Assembly: GCA_903934285.1 (NCBI GenBank)
Contig: CAIZNN010000032.1
Coordinates: 1-34,077 of the forward strand
Reading direction: 5' to 3'
Source of the DNA: Akkermansiaceae bacterium
GTDB taxonomy: Bacteria > Verrucomicrobiota > Verrucomicrobiia > Verrucomicrobiales > Akkermansiaceae
Length of the DNA: 34,077 bases
Made by a program: the position numbers and the translations under genes. The notes under the pieces are model-generated. The model saw nothing but the letters and a program-made list of their open reading frames with translations, searched no databases and was not told the DNA's origin. This document shows positions 16,290-24,930 of this stretch, piece after piece; the stretch's first letter is position 1, and every line of letters starts with the position of its first letter.

Positions 16290-16718
16290 TTACATGCCTT
16301 CGATTTCGAGGCCCATCTGGCGGGCGGTGCCGGCGAGGATGCGGGCGGCAGCCTCAGGGTCACGGGTGTTGAGGTCGGGCATCTTGATTTTGACCACTTC
16401 CATCAATTGCTCCTTGGTGATTTTGCCGACCTTGATTTTGTTAGCTTCCTTGGAGCCGGAGGCGAGTCCGGCGATTTTCTTGAGGAGATTGCCGGCCGGG
16501 GGCTTCTTGGTGATATATGTGAAGGACTTGTCCTTGTAGACCGAGATGACCACCGGCAACACATCGCCGACCTGGCTTTGGGTGTTGGCATTGAAATCCT
16601 TGCAAAACGCCATGATGTTGACGCCGGCTTGACCGAGGGCGGGCCCGACGGGCGGTGAGGGATTGGCGGCGCCTGCGGGGATTTGCAGCTTGATAACTTT
16701 GACGACTTCCTTGGCCAT
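16290..16718 (-). CDS. rplK: 50S ribosomal protein L11
   Basis: L11 binds the GTPase-associated centre of 23S rRNA and is needed for RelA activation. The 142-residue product shows the family blocks '[18 protein letters not shown]', '[13 protein letters not shown]', '[15 protein letters not shown]' and the C-terminal '[20 protein letters not shown]'. Length and order after nusG are standard. The start ATG 16718 has no Shine-Dalgarno. Confidence 0.97.
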   Translation of the reverse strand: MAKEVVKVIKLQIPAGAANPSPPVGPALGQAGVNIMAFCKDFNANTQSQVGDVLPVVISVYKDKSFTYITKKPPAGNLLKKIAGLASGSKEANKIKVGKITKEQLMEVVKIKMPDLNTRDPEAAARILAGTARQMGLEIEGM

Positions 16719-16774
16719 GATAGTGAGCGGTGGGGTGCGGGGTGTAGATTTGAGATTTGAATTGTGAGTGGCCG

Positions 16775-17344
16775 TCAGGCGCGCTCAACCTGCCAATATT
16801 CGAGTTCAACCGGAGTGCTGCGGCCGAAAATGCTAACCGAGACACGCAGTTTGCCGCGTTCCGGGTCGATTTCCTCGACAATTCCGTTCTGACTTTGAAA
16901 GGGGCCATCGGCGACCTTGACGGTATCGCCGACTTCGAAACTGATGGCGGGGCGGGCGTGTTCCTCGCGCTCCTTGATTTGGGCGAGCATGGCTTCCACC
17001 TCGCGGGGCCGCATCGGGGTGGGGCGGTCTTTGGTCCCGGCAAAGCCGATGACGCCTTCCATTTCCTTGATGAAAAACCAGGTCTTCTCGACGAGCTGGT
17101 TGTCGGAGGAAATGAGGTTCATGTTGACGATGATATACCCCGGGAAGAACTTGCGTTTGGTCTCGGTTTTTTTGCCGCGGCGGATTTCGGACACCATCTC
17201 GGTAGGCACCAACACCTCGTGGATGTAATCGGTCATCTCCTCGGCCTCGGCCTGGCGCAAAATGCGGTCACGGACTTTCTGCTCTTGGGAGGAAAGCACC
17301 TGGACAACATACCATTGATTCTTGGCTGGATCGGTTTGTGGCAT
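16775..17344 (-). CDS. nusG: Transcription termination/antitermination factor NusG
   Basis: NusG binds RNA polymerase and couples it to Rho or to the leading ribosome. The 189-residue product has the NGN domain ('[18 protein letters not shown]', '[18 protein letters not shown]') and a C-terminal KOW domain ('[19 protein letters not shown]'). No extra domain is inserted. It follows secE by 48 bp and precedes rplK, the standard order. Confidence 0.96.
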   Translation of the reverse strand: MPQTDPAKNQWYVVQVLSSQEQKVRDRILRQAEAEEMTDYIHEVLVPTEMVSEIRRGKKTETKRKFFPGYIIVNMNLISSDNQLVEKTWFFIKEMEGVIGFAGTKDRPTPMRPREVEAMLAQIKEREEHARPAISFEVGDTVKVADGPFQSQNGIVEEIDPERGKLRVSVSIFGRSTPVELEYWQVERA

Positions 17345-17392
17345 GGCGGGTAGCAGACTGAAGGTGAAAAACGCGGGCGGCGGGAGACGGCA

Positions 17393-17716
17393 TCAACGCC
17401 CGACATTGGTGAAGAACGAAACAATCAAAACGTGAATGAAATCCCACAGCTGCACGAACCCGGCTAACAAGATCACCGCGATCAGCACCACCATCGTCGA
17501 GTCGGTTAGTTCCTTGAACTTGCGGAAACCCTTGATCTTCGGATCGGACTCCCACGGCCAACTCGCCTTGCGCAACTCGCCCTTGACCTCGCCGGTGAAG
17601 TGGGCAATCCGCAGATAATTGCGGATGATGACCACCGCGCACACCACTAGCAGCGCATAGACAATCCCGGAGGTGATCCAACTGCCGCCGATTTTAAGGT
17701 ACTCCAAGAACTGCAT
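17393..17716 (-). CDS. secE: Preprotein translocase subunit SecE
   Basis: SecE clamps the SecY channel in the inner membrane. The 107-residue product has a hydrophobic segment near residues 13-32, the SecE signature 'GEVKGELRKASWP' and a second membrane segment near residues 78-103. Between the signature and the second segment lies a charged stretch 'WESDPKIKGFRKFKELTD', clearly longer than the short link seen in typical SecE. The frame stays open upstream through the tRNA-Trp gene, but ATG 17716 ('MQFLEYLKIGG') is the sensible start because it is the first after the tRNA. Confidence 0.9.
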   Translation of the reverse strand: MQFLEYLKIGGSWITSGIVYALLVVCAVVIIRNYLRIAHFTGEVKGELRKASWPWESDPKIKGFRKFKELTDSTMVVLIAVILLAGFVQLWDFIHVLIVSFFTNVGR

Positions 17717-17744
17717 GAATTTGTTACGTTGATCGAAAATGTGC

Positions 17745-17820
17745 TGGCACGGCAGGAGGGACTCGAACCCCCAACACTCGGTTTTGGAGACCGATGCTCT
17801 ACCAATTGAACTACTGCCGT
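17745..17820 (-). tRNA. tRNA-Trp (CCA)
   Basis: A full cloverleaf reads on the minus strand. Acceptor arm ACGGCAG pairs with CTGCCGT, the anticodon stem TCGGT/ACCGA encloses loop CTCCAAA with anticodon CCA, and the T-arm GGGGG-TTCGAGT-CCCTC is standard. Discriminator G and an encoded CCA end at 17745. It lies between tuf and secE, a common location for tRNA-Trp. Confidence 0.97.
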
Positions 17821-17834
17821 TTTGAGGCGACTCA

Positions 17835-17899
17835 GGGGCAACCCGGATTGGTCCGGGATGCCCCATCATCAAGGAGTCAGGCGCTGGCAGCCACTGCCA
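17835..17899 (-). promoter_or_regulatory. Hairpins between tuf and tRNA-Trp
   Basis: GGGGCA-T-CCCGGA pairs with TCCGGG-T-TGCCCC across a CCAA loop (17835-17864): 12 pairs and one T-T mismatch. A smaller stem TGGCAG/CTGCCA lies at 17885-17899, beside the tuf stop. There is no T-run, so these are more likely processing or partial termination sites that separate tuf mRNA from the tRNA-Trp/secE part. Confidence 0.55.
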
Positions 17900-17914
17900 A
17901 GGCCTGCTGGGAAT

Positions 17915-19099
17915 TTAGTCAAGGATATCACCGACACGCCCGGCACCCACGGTGCGGCCGCCTTCGCGGATGGCGAAACGCATGGTGCGTTCCATGGCGA
18001 TGGGAGTGATGAGTTCGACTTCCAGCTCGATGTTGTCACCGGGCATGACCATCTCCACGCCTTCCGGCAACTTGATGCTGCCGGTCACGTCGGTGGTGCG
18101 GAAGTAGAACTGGGGGCGATAGTTAGAGAAGAACGGGGTGTGGCGGCCACCTTCTTCCTTGGAGAGCACATAGATTTCAGATTTGAATTTCATGTGGCCC
18201 TTGACGCTGCCGGGCTTGGCGATGACCTGGCCGCGTTCGACGTCGGTTTTTTTCAAGCCGCGCAGGAGCAACCCGACATTATCGCCGGCGCGTCCTTCGT
18301 CGAGGAGCTTGCGGAACATTTCAATGTCGGTGACGGTGGTCTTTTGGGTGTCGCGAATGCCGACGATTTCCACTTCTTCCATCTTCTTGACGATGCCGCG
18401 TTCGATACGACCGGTGCAGACCGTGCCGCGGCCTTCAATCGAGAACACATCTTCCACCGGCATGAGGAAGGTCTTATCGGTCACGCGCACCGGCTCGGGG
18501 ATATAGGAATCCACCGCGTCCATGAGTTTCATGATGTTTTCCTTCTGCGTGACGTCGCCATCCAGCGCGGCCTTGGCCGAACCCATCACGATGGGGATTT
18601 CATCGCCCGGATATTCATAGACCGAGAGCAAGTCGCGAACTTCCATTTCGACGAGTTCGAGCAACTCGGCATCGTCCACCAAGTCGACCTTGTTCATAAA
18701 CACCACCAAGGCGGGAACCCCCACCTGGCGTGCCAGCAAAATGTGCTCGCGGGTTTGCGGCATCGGGCCATCCGCGGCGGACACCACCAAAATCGCGCCG
18801 TCCATCTGGGCCGCACCGGTGATCATGTTCTTCACATAGTCGGCATGCCCCGGGCAATCCACGTGGGCATAATGGCGTTTCATGGTTTCGTACTCGACGT
18901 GGGCCGTGTTGATCGTGATTCCGCGCTCGCGCTCTTCAGGCGCGGCGTCGATGTCCGCATAATTTTTGACTTTCGCCAGACCCTTTTCCGACAGCACAAC
19001 GGTGATTGCGGCGGTGAGGGTGGTTTTCCCATGGTCAACGTGGCCGATGGTGCCGATGTTGACGTGGGGTTTGGTGCGCTGGAATGATTCTTTAGCCAT
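17915..19099 (-). CDS. tuf: Elongation factor Tu
   Basis: EF-Tu is the GTPase that delivers aminoacyl-tRNA to the ribosome. The 394-residue product has the P-loop GHVDHGKT (19-26), switch I region '[15 protein letters not shown]', DCPGH (81-85) and NKVD (136-139), then the two beta-barrel domains and a conserved C-terminus. The length is normal. It sits between tRNA-Thr and tRNA-Trp, as tufB does in many bacteria. The ATG is preceded by AACAACAACCACC, with no Shine-Dalgarno despite the need for very high expression. Confidence 0.98.
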   Translation of the reverse strand: MAKESFQRTKPHVNIGTIGHVDHGKTTLTAAITVVLSEKGLAKVKNYADIDAAPEERERGITINTAHVEYETMKRHYAHVDCPGHADYVKNMITGAAQMDGAILVVSAADGPMPQTREHILLARQVGVPALVVFMNKVDLVDDAELLELVEMEVRDLLSVYEYPGDEIPIVMGSAKAALDGDVTQKENIMKLMDAVDSYIPEPVRVTDKTFLMPVEDVFSIEGRGTVCTGRIERGIVKKMEEVEIVGIRDTQKTTVTDIEMFRKLLDEGRAGDNVGLLLRGLKKTDVERGQVIAKPGSVKGHMKFKSEIYVLSKEEGGRHTPFFSNYRPQFYFRTTDVTGSIKLPEGVEMVMPGDNIELEVELITPIAMERTMRFAIREGGRTVGAGRVGDILD

Positions 19100-19146
19100 G
19101 GTGGTTGTTGTTTCGCGTGAGAGTTCTGATGATGTGGACGTAGCCC

Positions 19147-19221
<75 letters not shown>

Positions 19222-19255
19222 CGTGTGACTATTTAGTGCCTTCCTTCGACCCGAC

Positions 19256-19297
19256 AAAAACACCGCGTCCTGTCCGACTGCATGGACCGGGCGCGGT
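19256..19297 (-). terminator. Terminator-like hairpin with T-run in the leader of the tRNA-Thr/tuf operon
   Basis: On the minus strand ACCGCG...CGCGGT (19292-19297 with 19262-19267) closes a stem continued inward by CC/GG and GTCC/GGAC with two mismatches, followed directly by GTTTTTG (19256-19261). It could end ymdB transcripts, whose gene stops at 19410. However, the TTGACA promoter at 19330-19357 lies upstream of it, so transcripts of the tuf operon would also cross it, as with an attenuator. A weaker promoter between the hairpin and the tRNA cannot be excluded. Confidence 0.75.
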
Positions 19298-19329
19298 ACC
19301 CCTGACGGGATTTGGGGAGAAGCGGGCGG

Positions 19330-19357
19330 AGCTTAACGGAAAATCTGCGCTTGTCAA
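19330..19357 (-). promoter_or_regulatory. Housekeeping promoter of the tRNA-Thr/tuf/rpoBC block
   Basis: On the minus strand a perfect -35 TTGACA (19352-19357) is followed after 16 nt by TAAGCT (19330-19335) as a -10. The -35 is preceded by a run of eight T (TTTTTTTTGACA), resembling an AT-rich upstream element. The sequence after the -10 is GC-rich (CCGCCCGC), like the discriminator of stringently controlled stable-RNA promoters. The -10 match is only partial. Confidence 0.65.
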
Positions 19358-19409
19358 AAAAAATCTCATCCGCCGGCAAAAAAGATCCAATCGCCTAGGA
19401 AAGCGCCGG

Positions 19410-20234
19410 TTACGGCGTGGTGCCGGACGCTTCGGGCGCCTCCGGCAGCGGCAACGAGAGTCTGCGGATGGCCACGCAGCGGCCGGAATCGGTGTCCACG
19501 TCGACGATCACGCCGCAGAGGCGCACCGCGCCCTTGGCCACCGGAAAGCGCGTGGGCATGCCGGATTTGAAGCGCCACACCACTGACTCGATGCTGCGGC
19601 CGAGCACGGAATGCTCCGGGCCGCACATTCCGGCATCGGTCAAATAGCCGGTGCCGCCAGGGAAAATCGTTTCATCGGCGGTCTGCACATGGGTGTGGGT
19701 GCCGACCACCAGCGACGCGCGGCCGTCGAGCAAGCGCCCCATGGCCTGCTTCTCGCTGGTGGTTTCGGCGTGGATTTCCACCACGATGACCTTCAGTCCG
19801 GCGGCGGCGAGTCGATCCACCTCGGCCTCGGCGGCGAGGAACGGATTATCCAGCGGCGGCTGGATGAACGAGCGGCCCTGCACCAGCACCACGGCGACGC
19901 GGCCTTTGGCGGTTTCCAGCACCACGCTGCCGTTGCCCGGGGTGCCGGGCGGATAATTCAATGGCCGCAACAAGCGCGGCTCGGTGGGGAAATAATCGAC
20001 CACCTCGGGTTGGTCCCAGACGTGGTCGCCGGTGGAGATGACCGCCGCGCCGGCCCGCAACAGATCGATGGCGATGCGCGGGGTGATGCCACGCCCGCCC
20101 GCCGCATTCTCGCCGTTGACGATGATAAAATCCAAGCCTTCGCTGTGTTTCAGCAATGGCAGTTGCTCGATCACTGCTTTGCGGCCAGGCTCACCCACCA
20201 CATCCCCCAAAAATAAAATGCGCAGCGTCGACAT
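19410..20234 (-). CDS. ymdB: YmdB-family metallophosphoesterase (cyclic nucleotide phosphodiesterase)
   Basis: The family (TIGR00282) hydrolyses 2',3'- and some 3',5'-cyclic nucleotides with a di-metal centre; in Bacillus it influences biofilm and sporulation choices. The 274-residue product has Asp11 in LGDVVG, Glu42/Asn43 in NGEN, Asp70/His71 in TGDHVWD, a histidine in 'EIHAETTSEK' and the pair in GTHTH. At the 'GDH' position many family members have 'GNH', so a metal ligand appears changed from Asn to Asp. The gene is divergent from the amidase gene and ends upstream of the tuf operon, with a T-run hairpin beyond. The physiological role here is unknown. Confidence 0.9.
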   Translation of the reverse strand: MSTLRILFLGDVVGEPGRKAVIEQLPLLKHSEGLDFIIVNGENAAGGRGITPRIAIDLLRAGAAVISTGDHVWDQPEVVDYFPTEPRLLRPLNYPPGTPGNGSVVLETAKGRVAVVLVQGRSFIQPPLDNPFLAAEAEVDRLAAAGLKVIVVEIHAETTSEKQAMGRLLDGRASLVVGTHTHVQTADETIFPGGTGYLTDAGMCGPEHSVLGRSIESVVWRFKSGMPTRFPVAKGAVRLCGVIVDVDTDSGRCVAIRRLSLPLPEAPEASGTTP

Positions 20235-20319
20235 AATTTAACAGAGCAACAGACGCCCGCATGGCGCCTTGCGCCAACTATCCACATCGTCCCGCCGCCG
20301 ACAACCCAAATTCCCGCCA

Positions 20320-21606
20320 ATGCCCCGTTGCCGCAAGCTCGTGCTGCCCCTGCTCAGCGCTGCAATCCTCGCCGGACTCGCCCTGGCGCTGGTGCACCGA
20401 TGCTCGCACCCGCCCAAAGCGCCGCCCTCCGCCAGCGAGTTGGCGCTCGCCGCCCTAACCGCGCCACCGGATTGGTCCGCGCTGGACGCCTTTCAAGGCA
20501 GCATCCGCCGCAGCGACTTCGAAGCGCTCCTCACCACCACCTTCACCACCGGCAACGCCTGGCGCGACTTGATCCACCTCGATGACCAAGAAGCACGCAT
20601 CCATACCGGACTGCCCGCCCCGGCCGACATTTTCCACCTCGCCTTCGCCACCGCCGCAGACCCCGCGCCGGCGCCGCGCCAGTGGCGTGGCGCGGGCGAG
20701 CTGCCGCCGGCACCGCCGGGCAAGCCGCTCGCCGGGCTTCGTGTTGCCATTGACCCGGGCCACCTCGGCGGCGCCTGGGCGACTCTGGAAGAACGCCGCC
20801 TGGTGGTGGGCTCCAACCCGCCGGTATGCGAAGGCGACCTGACCCTCCGCGTCGCCAAGCTCCTCAAACCCCGCCTTGAAGCCCTCGGTGCCGCCGTCAC
20901 CCTGGTGCGCGACACCAGCCAGCCGCTCACCCCGCTGCGCCCGGCAGACTTGCTGCCCGCCGTCTCCACCCTTGCCCCGGCCGAGGCCACCGCCTCGCCG
21001 CAAAAGCTTGCCGAACGACTGTTCTACCGCACCGCCGAAATCCACGCCCGCGCCCAATTCGTTAACCACACCCTCAAACCCGACCTCGTGCTCTGCCTCC
21101 ACTTCAATGCCGAGGCCTGGGGCGACCCGCGCAAGCCACGCATGGTCGCACGCTCGCACCTCCATCTGCTCCTCAACGGCGCCTACAGCGACGCCGAAGT
21201 CACCCTCGCCGACCAGCGCTGCGCCATGCTCAGCAAACTCCTCCAACGCAGCCACGACGAGGAAGTCAGGGTCGGCGCCAGCGTCGCCGCCGCCTTGGCC
21301 GCCGCCACCGGCTTGCCGCCATTCCAATACGCGCCGGACGCCGGCAACGCCCGCCCGGTCCCCAACCAACCGTATCTGTGGAACCGCAATCTGCTCGCCA
21401 ACCGCCTCTATCAGTGCCCCGTCATTTTCACCGAGCCCTACGTCATGAACTCCAGCACCGACTACGCCCGCCTCGTCGCCGGCGATTACGAGGGCCTGCG
21501 CCAAATCGCCGGCTCGGCCCGCCCGTCGATTTTGCGCGAATATGCCGACGCCATCGCCAATGGCCTCGCCCGCCATTATGCCACCCACCGCGGGCACCAG
21601 CCGTGA
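20320..21606 (+). CDS. N-acetylmuramoyl-L-alanine amidase (Amidase_3), exported
   Basis: The enzyme is expected to cleave the amide bond between N-acetylmuramic acid and the stem peptide of peptidoglycan. The 428-residue product begins with a signal or anchor sequence 'MPRCRKLVLPLLSAAILAGL'. The catalytic domain has His148 in DPGHLGG, Glu171 in 'CEGDLTLRVA' and His261 in 'LHFNAEA' as zinc ligands, and Glu372 in 'TEPYVMNS' as general base. All are at the expected relative positions. About 120 residues before the domain have no recognised fold. I chose ATG 20320 because it opens the signal sequence; a TTG at 20269 would add 17 residues. It is divergent from ymdB and convergent with the TPR gene. 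No SPOR or LysM domain is seen. Confidence 0.88.
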   Translation: MPRCRKLVLPLLSAAILAGLALALVHRCSHPPKAPPSASELALAALTAPPDWSALDAFQGSIRRSDFEALLTTTFTTGNAWRDLIHLDDQEARIHTGLPAPADIFHLAFATAADPAPAPRQWRGAGELPPAPPGKPLAGLRVAIDPGHLGGAWATLEERRLVVGSNPPVCEGDLTLRVAKLLKPRLEALGAAVTLVRDTSQPLTPLRPADLLPAVSTLAPAEATASPQKLAERLFYRTAEIHARAQFVNHTLKPDLVLCLHFNAEAWGDPRKPRMVARSHLHLLLNGAYSDAEVTLADQRCAMLSKLLQRSHDEEVRVGASVAAALAAATGLPPFQYAPDAGNARPVPNQPYLWNRNLLANRLYQCPVIFTEPYVMNSSTDYARLVAGDYEGLRQIAGSARPSILREYADAIANGLARHYATHRGHQP

Positions 21607-21676
21607 TTGCCGGCCGCAAGCGCACGGCCTTTGGTTAGACCAGCCGGCGCGGCGATGGCGACCTCCCTGCCCGGCG

Positions 21677-23338
21677 TCAGGGTTCCCGGAGTTGTTTGAT
21701 CGTTTGCGCCACCGCGGCCGCCTGGTCGGGCTGGCCGGCGGCTTGATAGGCACGCTCCAACCCCTGCAAGGCCCCGAGGTCATTGGGGAACGCCACCAGC
21801 GCCTCGGCAAACGCCTCGATCGCCGGCGCAGGCTCGTTTTCCCCAAGATGGTACTCGCCGAGCCGGGCTAACATGGGCGAAAGCACCACTGGCGGATAGA
21901 GCGAGGCCGCCGGCCGCTGGCGGTCCGCGGCGGAGCGGAACCAATTGTAGGCGGTGCCGCGCAGCGGCGCAGGCCCGGCCAGGGCGAGGCGGCCGCGGAC
22001 ATCGCTGGCGAGCATCTCCGTGGCGCGAAACGCACGCGTCCAGGCGGAGCGTTCGCCGCCGTTGTTGGCCACGGCTTGGGCCTGTGCCATTTTCTCGCCG
22101 TGAAATGCCAGCGCCGCGGCGGCCTCGCGCGCCCCCTCGAGTTGCCCCTTGTCTAACAACCGGATCGCCTCCAGCGCAAGCCGCAGGCCATCAATCCCCC
22201 AATAGGCCAGGCATTCCTCATGATACGGCTTGAGCGATTTGGCCTTGGGCAGGGTGTCCAGCGCCAGGGCGGCATCGCCGGCATCGCCGCGGCGCAGGAG
22301 CAAGCGCGCAGGCAGGGTCTGGGCTTCCCACAACATCATTCTCACGCCGGCAGATGAGGCGCGCGCCACGGGCAGTGGCGTGCTGGCCAGGTGTTTGGCG
22401 GCGGCTAATGCGACGGCAAAGTCGCCCTTGGAAGCCAGCGCCACCACGCGATAGCATTCCGCCTTCACCCATTCCGGACAATCCGCCACTGCCGCCTTGC
22501 TCGATTTCATCCATTGGCCATACAACGCGCCCGCCCGCCCGAACGCCGCGACCGCCGCGGCGTGCTGGCCACAGCGCCATTCATAATGACCTAACAAGTG
22601 GTGGTACGGCGCGTAATCCGGGACCATCTGACACAGCTTGCGGGCCGCGGCCAGCGATGCCGTTAGATCGGGTGCCTCCGCCCGGATCAGCAACAAGGCA
22701 TTGAGTGGCAGCGGGCTGGCCGGATGGGCTTGACTCAAGGCGGTCAATTCCCGCTCGGCCTGCTGCTGGTTGGCGGTGGCCGTGCCGCCGTCATCGTAGC
22801 CGGTGCGGCCGAACAACGCGGCAAACACCCCCGCCTGCAGGTCGTTGGGAAATTTTTTGGCGACCTTGCGGAAGGCCGACGCCGCCGAAACCGGACCTTC
22901 CTCCAAGTATTTGACCAGGCCGTAGGCATAGCCGCGTTCGAGGTCGCTGCCCTTGCCCTGGTCGAGCAAATCGAGCATGCGTTCCACCGCGGCATTGCGG
23001 GCCGTGCCGGTGGCGGGGGTGGGCACCAGCAGCGCCATGGCCATCCCCCACTGCGCCAGCAAACAATCCGGATCCTTGCGCATCGCCACCGCGAAATGCC
23101 GGCTCGCCTCGAATTCCCAGCCGCCATGCAGATGATTGAGCCCCTGATTGACCGCCGCCTGCGCCTCGTCGCTGGCCGCAGTGACCGCCATGGCAATCCC
23201 GCCGGGAAACTCCCTGGGCGTCGGCTCACCCAGCGCCTTGACGGCTGCCGGGATTGCATCTTCGAGGGGCGCGAGATCCTTGCCCAGAGCGCCACCGCAC
23301 AGCCCGGCTGCCATCCAAATTGCCATCCATTTGCTCAT
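21677..23338 (-). CDS. Exported TPR-repeat protein of unknown function
   Basis: The 553-residue product starts with an apparent signal peptide ('MSKWMAIWMAAGLCGGALGK'). It is then almost wholly helical and Ala-rich, with TPR-like helix pairs visible around residues 55-95 ('VNQGLNHLHGGWEFEASRHF'), in the middle and near the C-terminus ('AIEAFAEALVAFPNDLGALQ'). TPR proteins act as binding scaffolds; the partner is unknown. The gene is transcribed away from proC and toward the amidase, with only about 70 bp to the latter's stop. No catalytic motif is visible. Confidence 0.78.
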   Translation of the reverse strand: MSKWMAIWMAAGLCGGALGKDLAPLEDAIPAAVKALGEPTPREFPGGIAMAVTAASDEAQAAVNQGLNHLHGGWEFEASRHFAVAMRKDPDCLLAQWGMAMALLVPTPATGTARNAAVERMLDLLDQGKGSDLERGYAYGLVKYLEEGPVSAASAFRKVAKKFPNDLQAGVFAALFGRTGYDDGGTATANQQQAERELTALSQAHPASPLPLNALLLIRAEAPDLTASLAAARKLCQMVPDYAPYHHLLGHYEWRCGQHAAAVAAFGRAGALYGQWMKSSKAAVADCPEWVKAECYRVVALASKGDFAVALAAAKHLASTPLPVARASSAGVRMMLWEAQTLPARLLLRRGDAGDAALALDTLPKAKSLKPYHEECLAYWGIDGLRLALEAIRLLDKGQLEGAREAAAALAFHGEKMAQAQAVANNGGERSAWTRAFRATEMLASDVRGRLALAGPAPLRGTAYNWFRSAADRQRPAASLYPPVVLSPMLARLGEYHLGENEPAPAIEAFAEALVAFPNDLGALQGLERAYQAAGQPDQAAAVAQTIKQLREP

Positions 23339-23420
23339 CGAGTGAGGGTTTCACGGACCCAGCCGCCCGCCAAGCACAATAACGCTGGCTTCGGCACACC
23401 CCGCCCGCTACCCTCCCGCC

Positions 23421-24239
23421 ATGCACCTTGGCATCATCGGTTGTGGTAAAATGGGAACCGCCCTCGTCGCTGGCGCGATCCGCGCGGGCGTCGTCAACTG
23501 CGCCGATGTCATCGGCTGCGACCCCTCGCCCGCCTCACGCGAGGCGTTTTCCCAGGCCACCGGCGCCCTTGCCACCCCCACCCCGGCGTCCCTGGCCGCC
23601 ACCTGCGACGTGATCCTGCTGTGTACCAAACCGCACGACGTCCTCACAGCCATGCGCGAGATCGCCGCCGCCACCGCCACCGCCAGCCAGCCGCGGCTGA
23701 TCCTTTCCATCGCCGCGGGCATCCCCCTGACCACCTTGGAGGCCGCCGCGCCCGCCCATTTCCGCCTCATCCGCGCCATGCCCAACACCCCCGCACTCGT
23801 CGGCAAGGGCGCCGCCGCTTATTGCCTCGGCACCCGCGCCACCCCGGCCGATGCCGCCACCGCGCAGGCATTGTTAGGTTCGGTCGGCCTCGCCCTCGAG
23901 CTGCCCGAGCGCCTGATGAATGCCGTCACCGGCTTGTCCGGCAGCGGGCCCGCCTATGGTTATGTGGTCATCGAGGCCCTCGCCGATGGCGGCGTGCAGG
24001 CCGGCTTGCCGCGTGCCGAGGCGCTGCGCCTGGCCGCGCAGACACTGCTGGGTGCCGCCACCATGGTGCTTGATTCCAACCAGCACCCCGCCGTCCTCAA
24101 GGACCAAGTCACCTCCCCCGGCGGCACCACCATCGCCGGCCTCGCCGAACTCGAACGCCTCGGCCTGCGCGCCGCCCTCATCGCCGCAGTCGGCGCCGCC
24201 ACCCGCCGCGCCGACGAACTCGGCGGCCGCGCCGGCTGA
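23421..24239 (+). CDS. proC: Pyrroline-5-carboxylate reductase
   Basis: ProC reduces pyrroline-5-carboxylate to proline with NAD(P)H. The 272-residue product has the nucleotide-binding motif GIIGCGKMG (4-12), 'RLIRAMPNTPALVGKG' at the cofactor/substrate cleft, and the C-terminal signature region with 'LSGSGPAYGYVVIEALADGG' and 'DQVTSPGGTTIAGLAELE'. The length is standard. It is transcribed divergently from the TPR gene with an 82-bp gap. A 6-bp hairpin GGCACC/GGTGCC at 24259-24276 follows the stop but has no T-run. Confidence 0.96.
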   Translation: MHLGIIGCGKMGTALVAGAIRAGVVNCADVIGCDPSPASREAFSQATGALATPTPASLAATCDVILLCTKPHDVLTAMREIAAATATASQPRLILSIAAGIPLTTLEAAAPAHFRLIRAMPNTPALVGKGAAAYCLGTRATPADAATAQALLGSVGLALELPERLMNAVTGLSGSGPAYGYVVIEALADGGVQAGLPRAEALRLAAQTLLGAATMVLDSNQHPAVLKDQVTSPGGTTIAGLAELERLGLRAALIAAVGAATRRADELGGRAG

Positions 24240-24288
24240 GCGTGCCGCCCAACGCACGGGCACCATGGGCGGTGCCTTCGCCAATCCG

Positions 24289-24320
24289 TTGTAACCAAGC
24301 GGTGGCGGCAGCCGTCTCCA
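24289..24320 (+). promoter_or_regulatory. ECF-type promoter of the sigma factor operon
   Basis: TTGTAACC (24289-24296), 16 nt, then CGTCTCCA (24313-24320). The AAC core of the -35 and the CGTC-type -10 are typical of promoters read by ECF sigma factors. The same two octamers recur with 15-nt spacing before the EF-hand gene at 26447-26477. A transcript would start near 24326, only about 10 nt before the GTG start, so the mRNA would be nearly leaderless. Confidence 0.75.
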
Positions 24321-24336
24321 AAGCTGGAATCAAATT

Positions 24337-24930
24337 GTGGGCACAGACGAAGTATCCACTTGGGGCCATGAGATCGCATTGGTCAAACAAGGTGACGAAC
24401 CCGCCGCGAGCCGGCTGGTGGGCGTGCTGTACCCGCAAGTCATCCGCATTGTGCGTTCCCACTTGCCAAACCGCAGTGACGACGACGACGACGTACAGGA
24501 GGTGTTCATGAAAGTTTTCAGCAAAATCGACCAATACCGCACCGAGCAGGACGTGTTCGACCATTGGGTGGCACGCATCGCACTCAATCACTGCCGCGAC
24601 CGCTTGCGCAGCCTGCGCTTGCGCCGGGTGCTCAGCTATGCCGAACTCAACGCCGACGAAGCCACCTTTGTCAGCCAAATGCTCCAGGAAGACGCCCAAC
24701 CGGAACCCGCACGCAGCGAGGAAACCCTCGCCGTGCTCGCCAAACTCATGTCCGGCCTCAACGAGCGCGAGCGGATCGTGATCCGCTTGTTAGACCTGGA
24801 GCAACGCCCGGTCCGTGAAGTGGCGGAGTTGACCGGCTGGGGCGAGTCGAAAGTCAAGGTCACTGCCATGCGCGCCCGGCGGCGCCTGGGCGAGCGGCTC
24901 GCGGCCATGGAAAGGCAGGCCGCACCGTGA
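24337..24930 (+). CDS. ECF-family RNA polymerase sigma factor
   Basis: The 197-residue product has a sigma-2 domain ('LYPQVIRIVRSHLPN', 'DDVQEVFMKVFSKIDQYR', 'FDHWVARIALNHCRDRLRS') and a sigma-4 domain ('LNERERIVIRLLDLEQRPVR' then 'EVAELTGWGESKVKVTAMRA'). There is no region 1 or 3, as in ECF factors. The GTG at 24337 is used because the first helix ('EIALVKQGDEPAASRL') starts soon after it and no later start keeps that helix. The stop overlaps the next gene (GTGA). The matching promoters before this gene and before the EF-hand gene suggest it controls itself and that gene. The signal it answers is unknown. Confidence 0.93.
   Translation: MGTDEVSTWGHEIALVKQGDEPAASRLVGVLYPQVIRIVRSHLPNRSDDDDDVQEVFMKVFSKIDQYRTEQDVFDHWVARIALNHCRDRLRSLRLRRVLSYAELNADEATFVSQMLQEDAQPEPARSEETLAVLAKLMSGLNERERIVIRLLDLEQRPVREVAELTGWGESKVKVTAMRARRRLGERLAAMERQAAP

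Noticed and set aside
17717..17872. N-terminal extension of secE
   Set aside because: It would translate through the tRNA-Trp gene; ATG 17716 gives a normal SecE start.
20261..20319. TTG 20269 as the amidase start
   Set aside because: ATG 20320 directly precedes a signal-type sequence; the extra residues add nothing recognisable.
20455..21846. 463-codon minus-strand frame opposite the amidase
   Set aside because: The plus strand encodes an amidase with all catalytic residues; the opposite frame is a composition shadow.
24259..24276. GGCACC/GGTGCC hairpin as a proC terminator
   Set aside because: Only six pairs and no T-run; it is mentioned under proC but not called separately.
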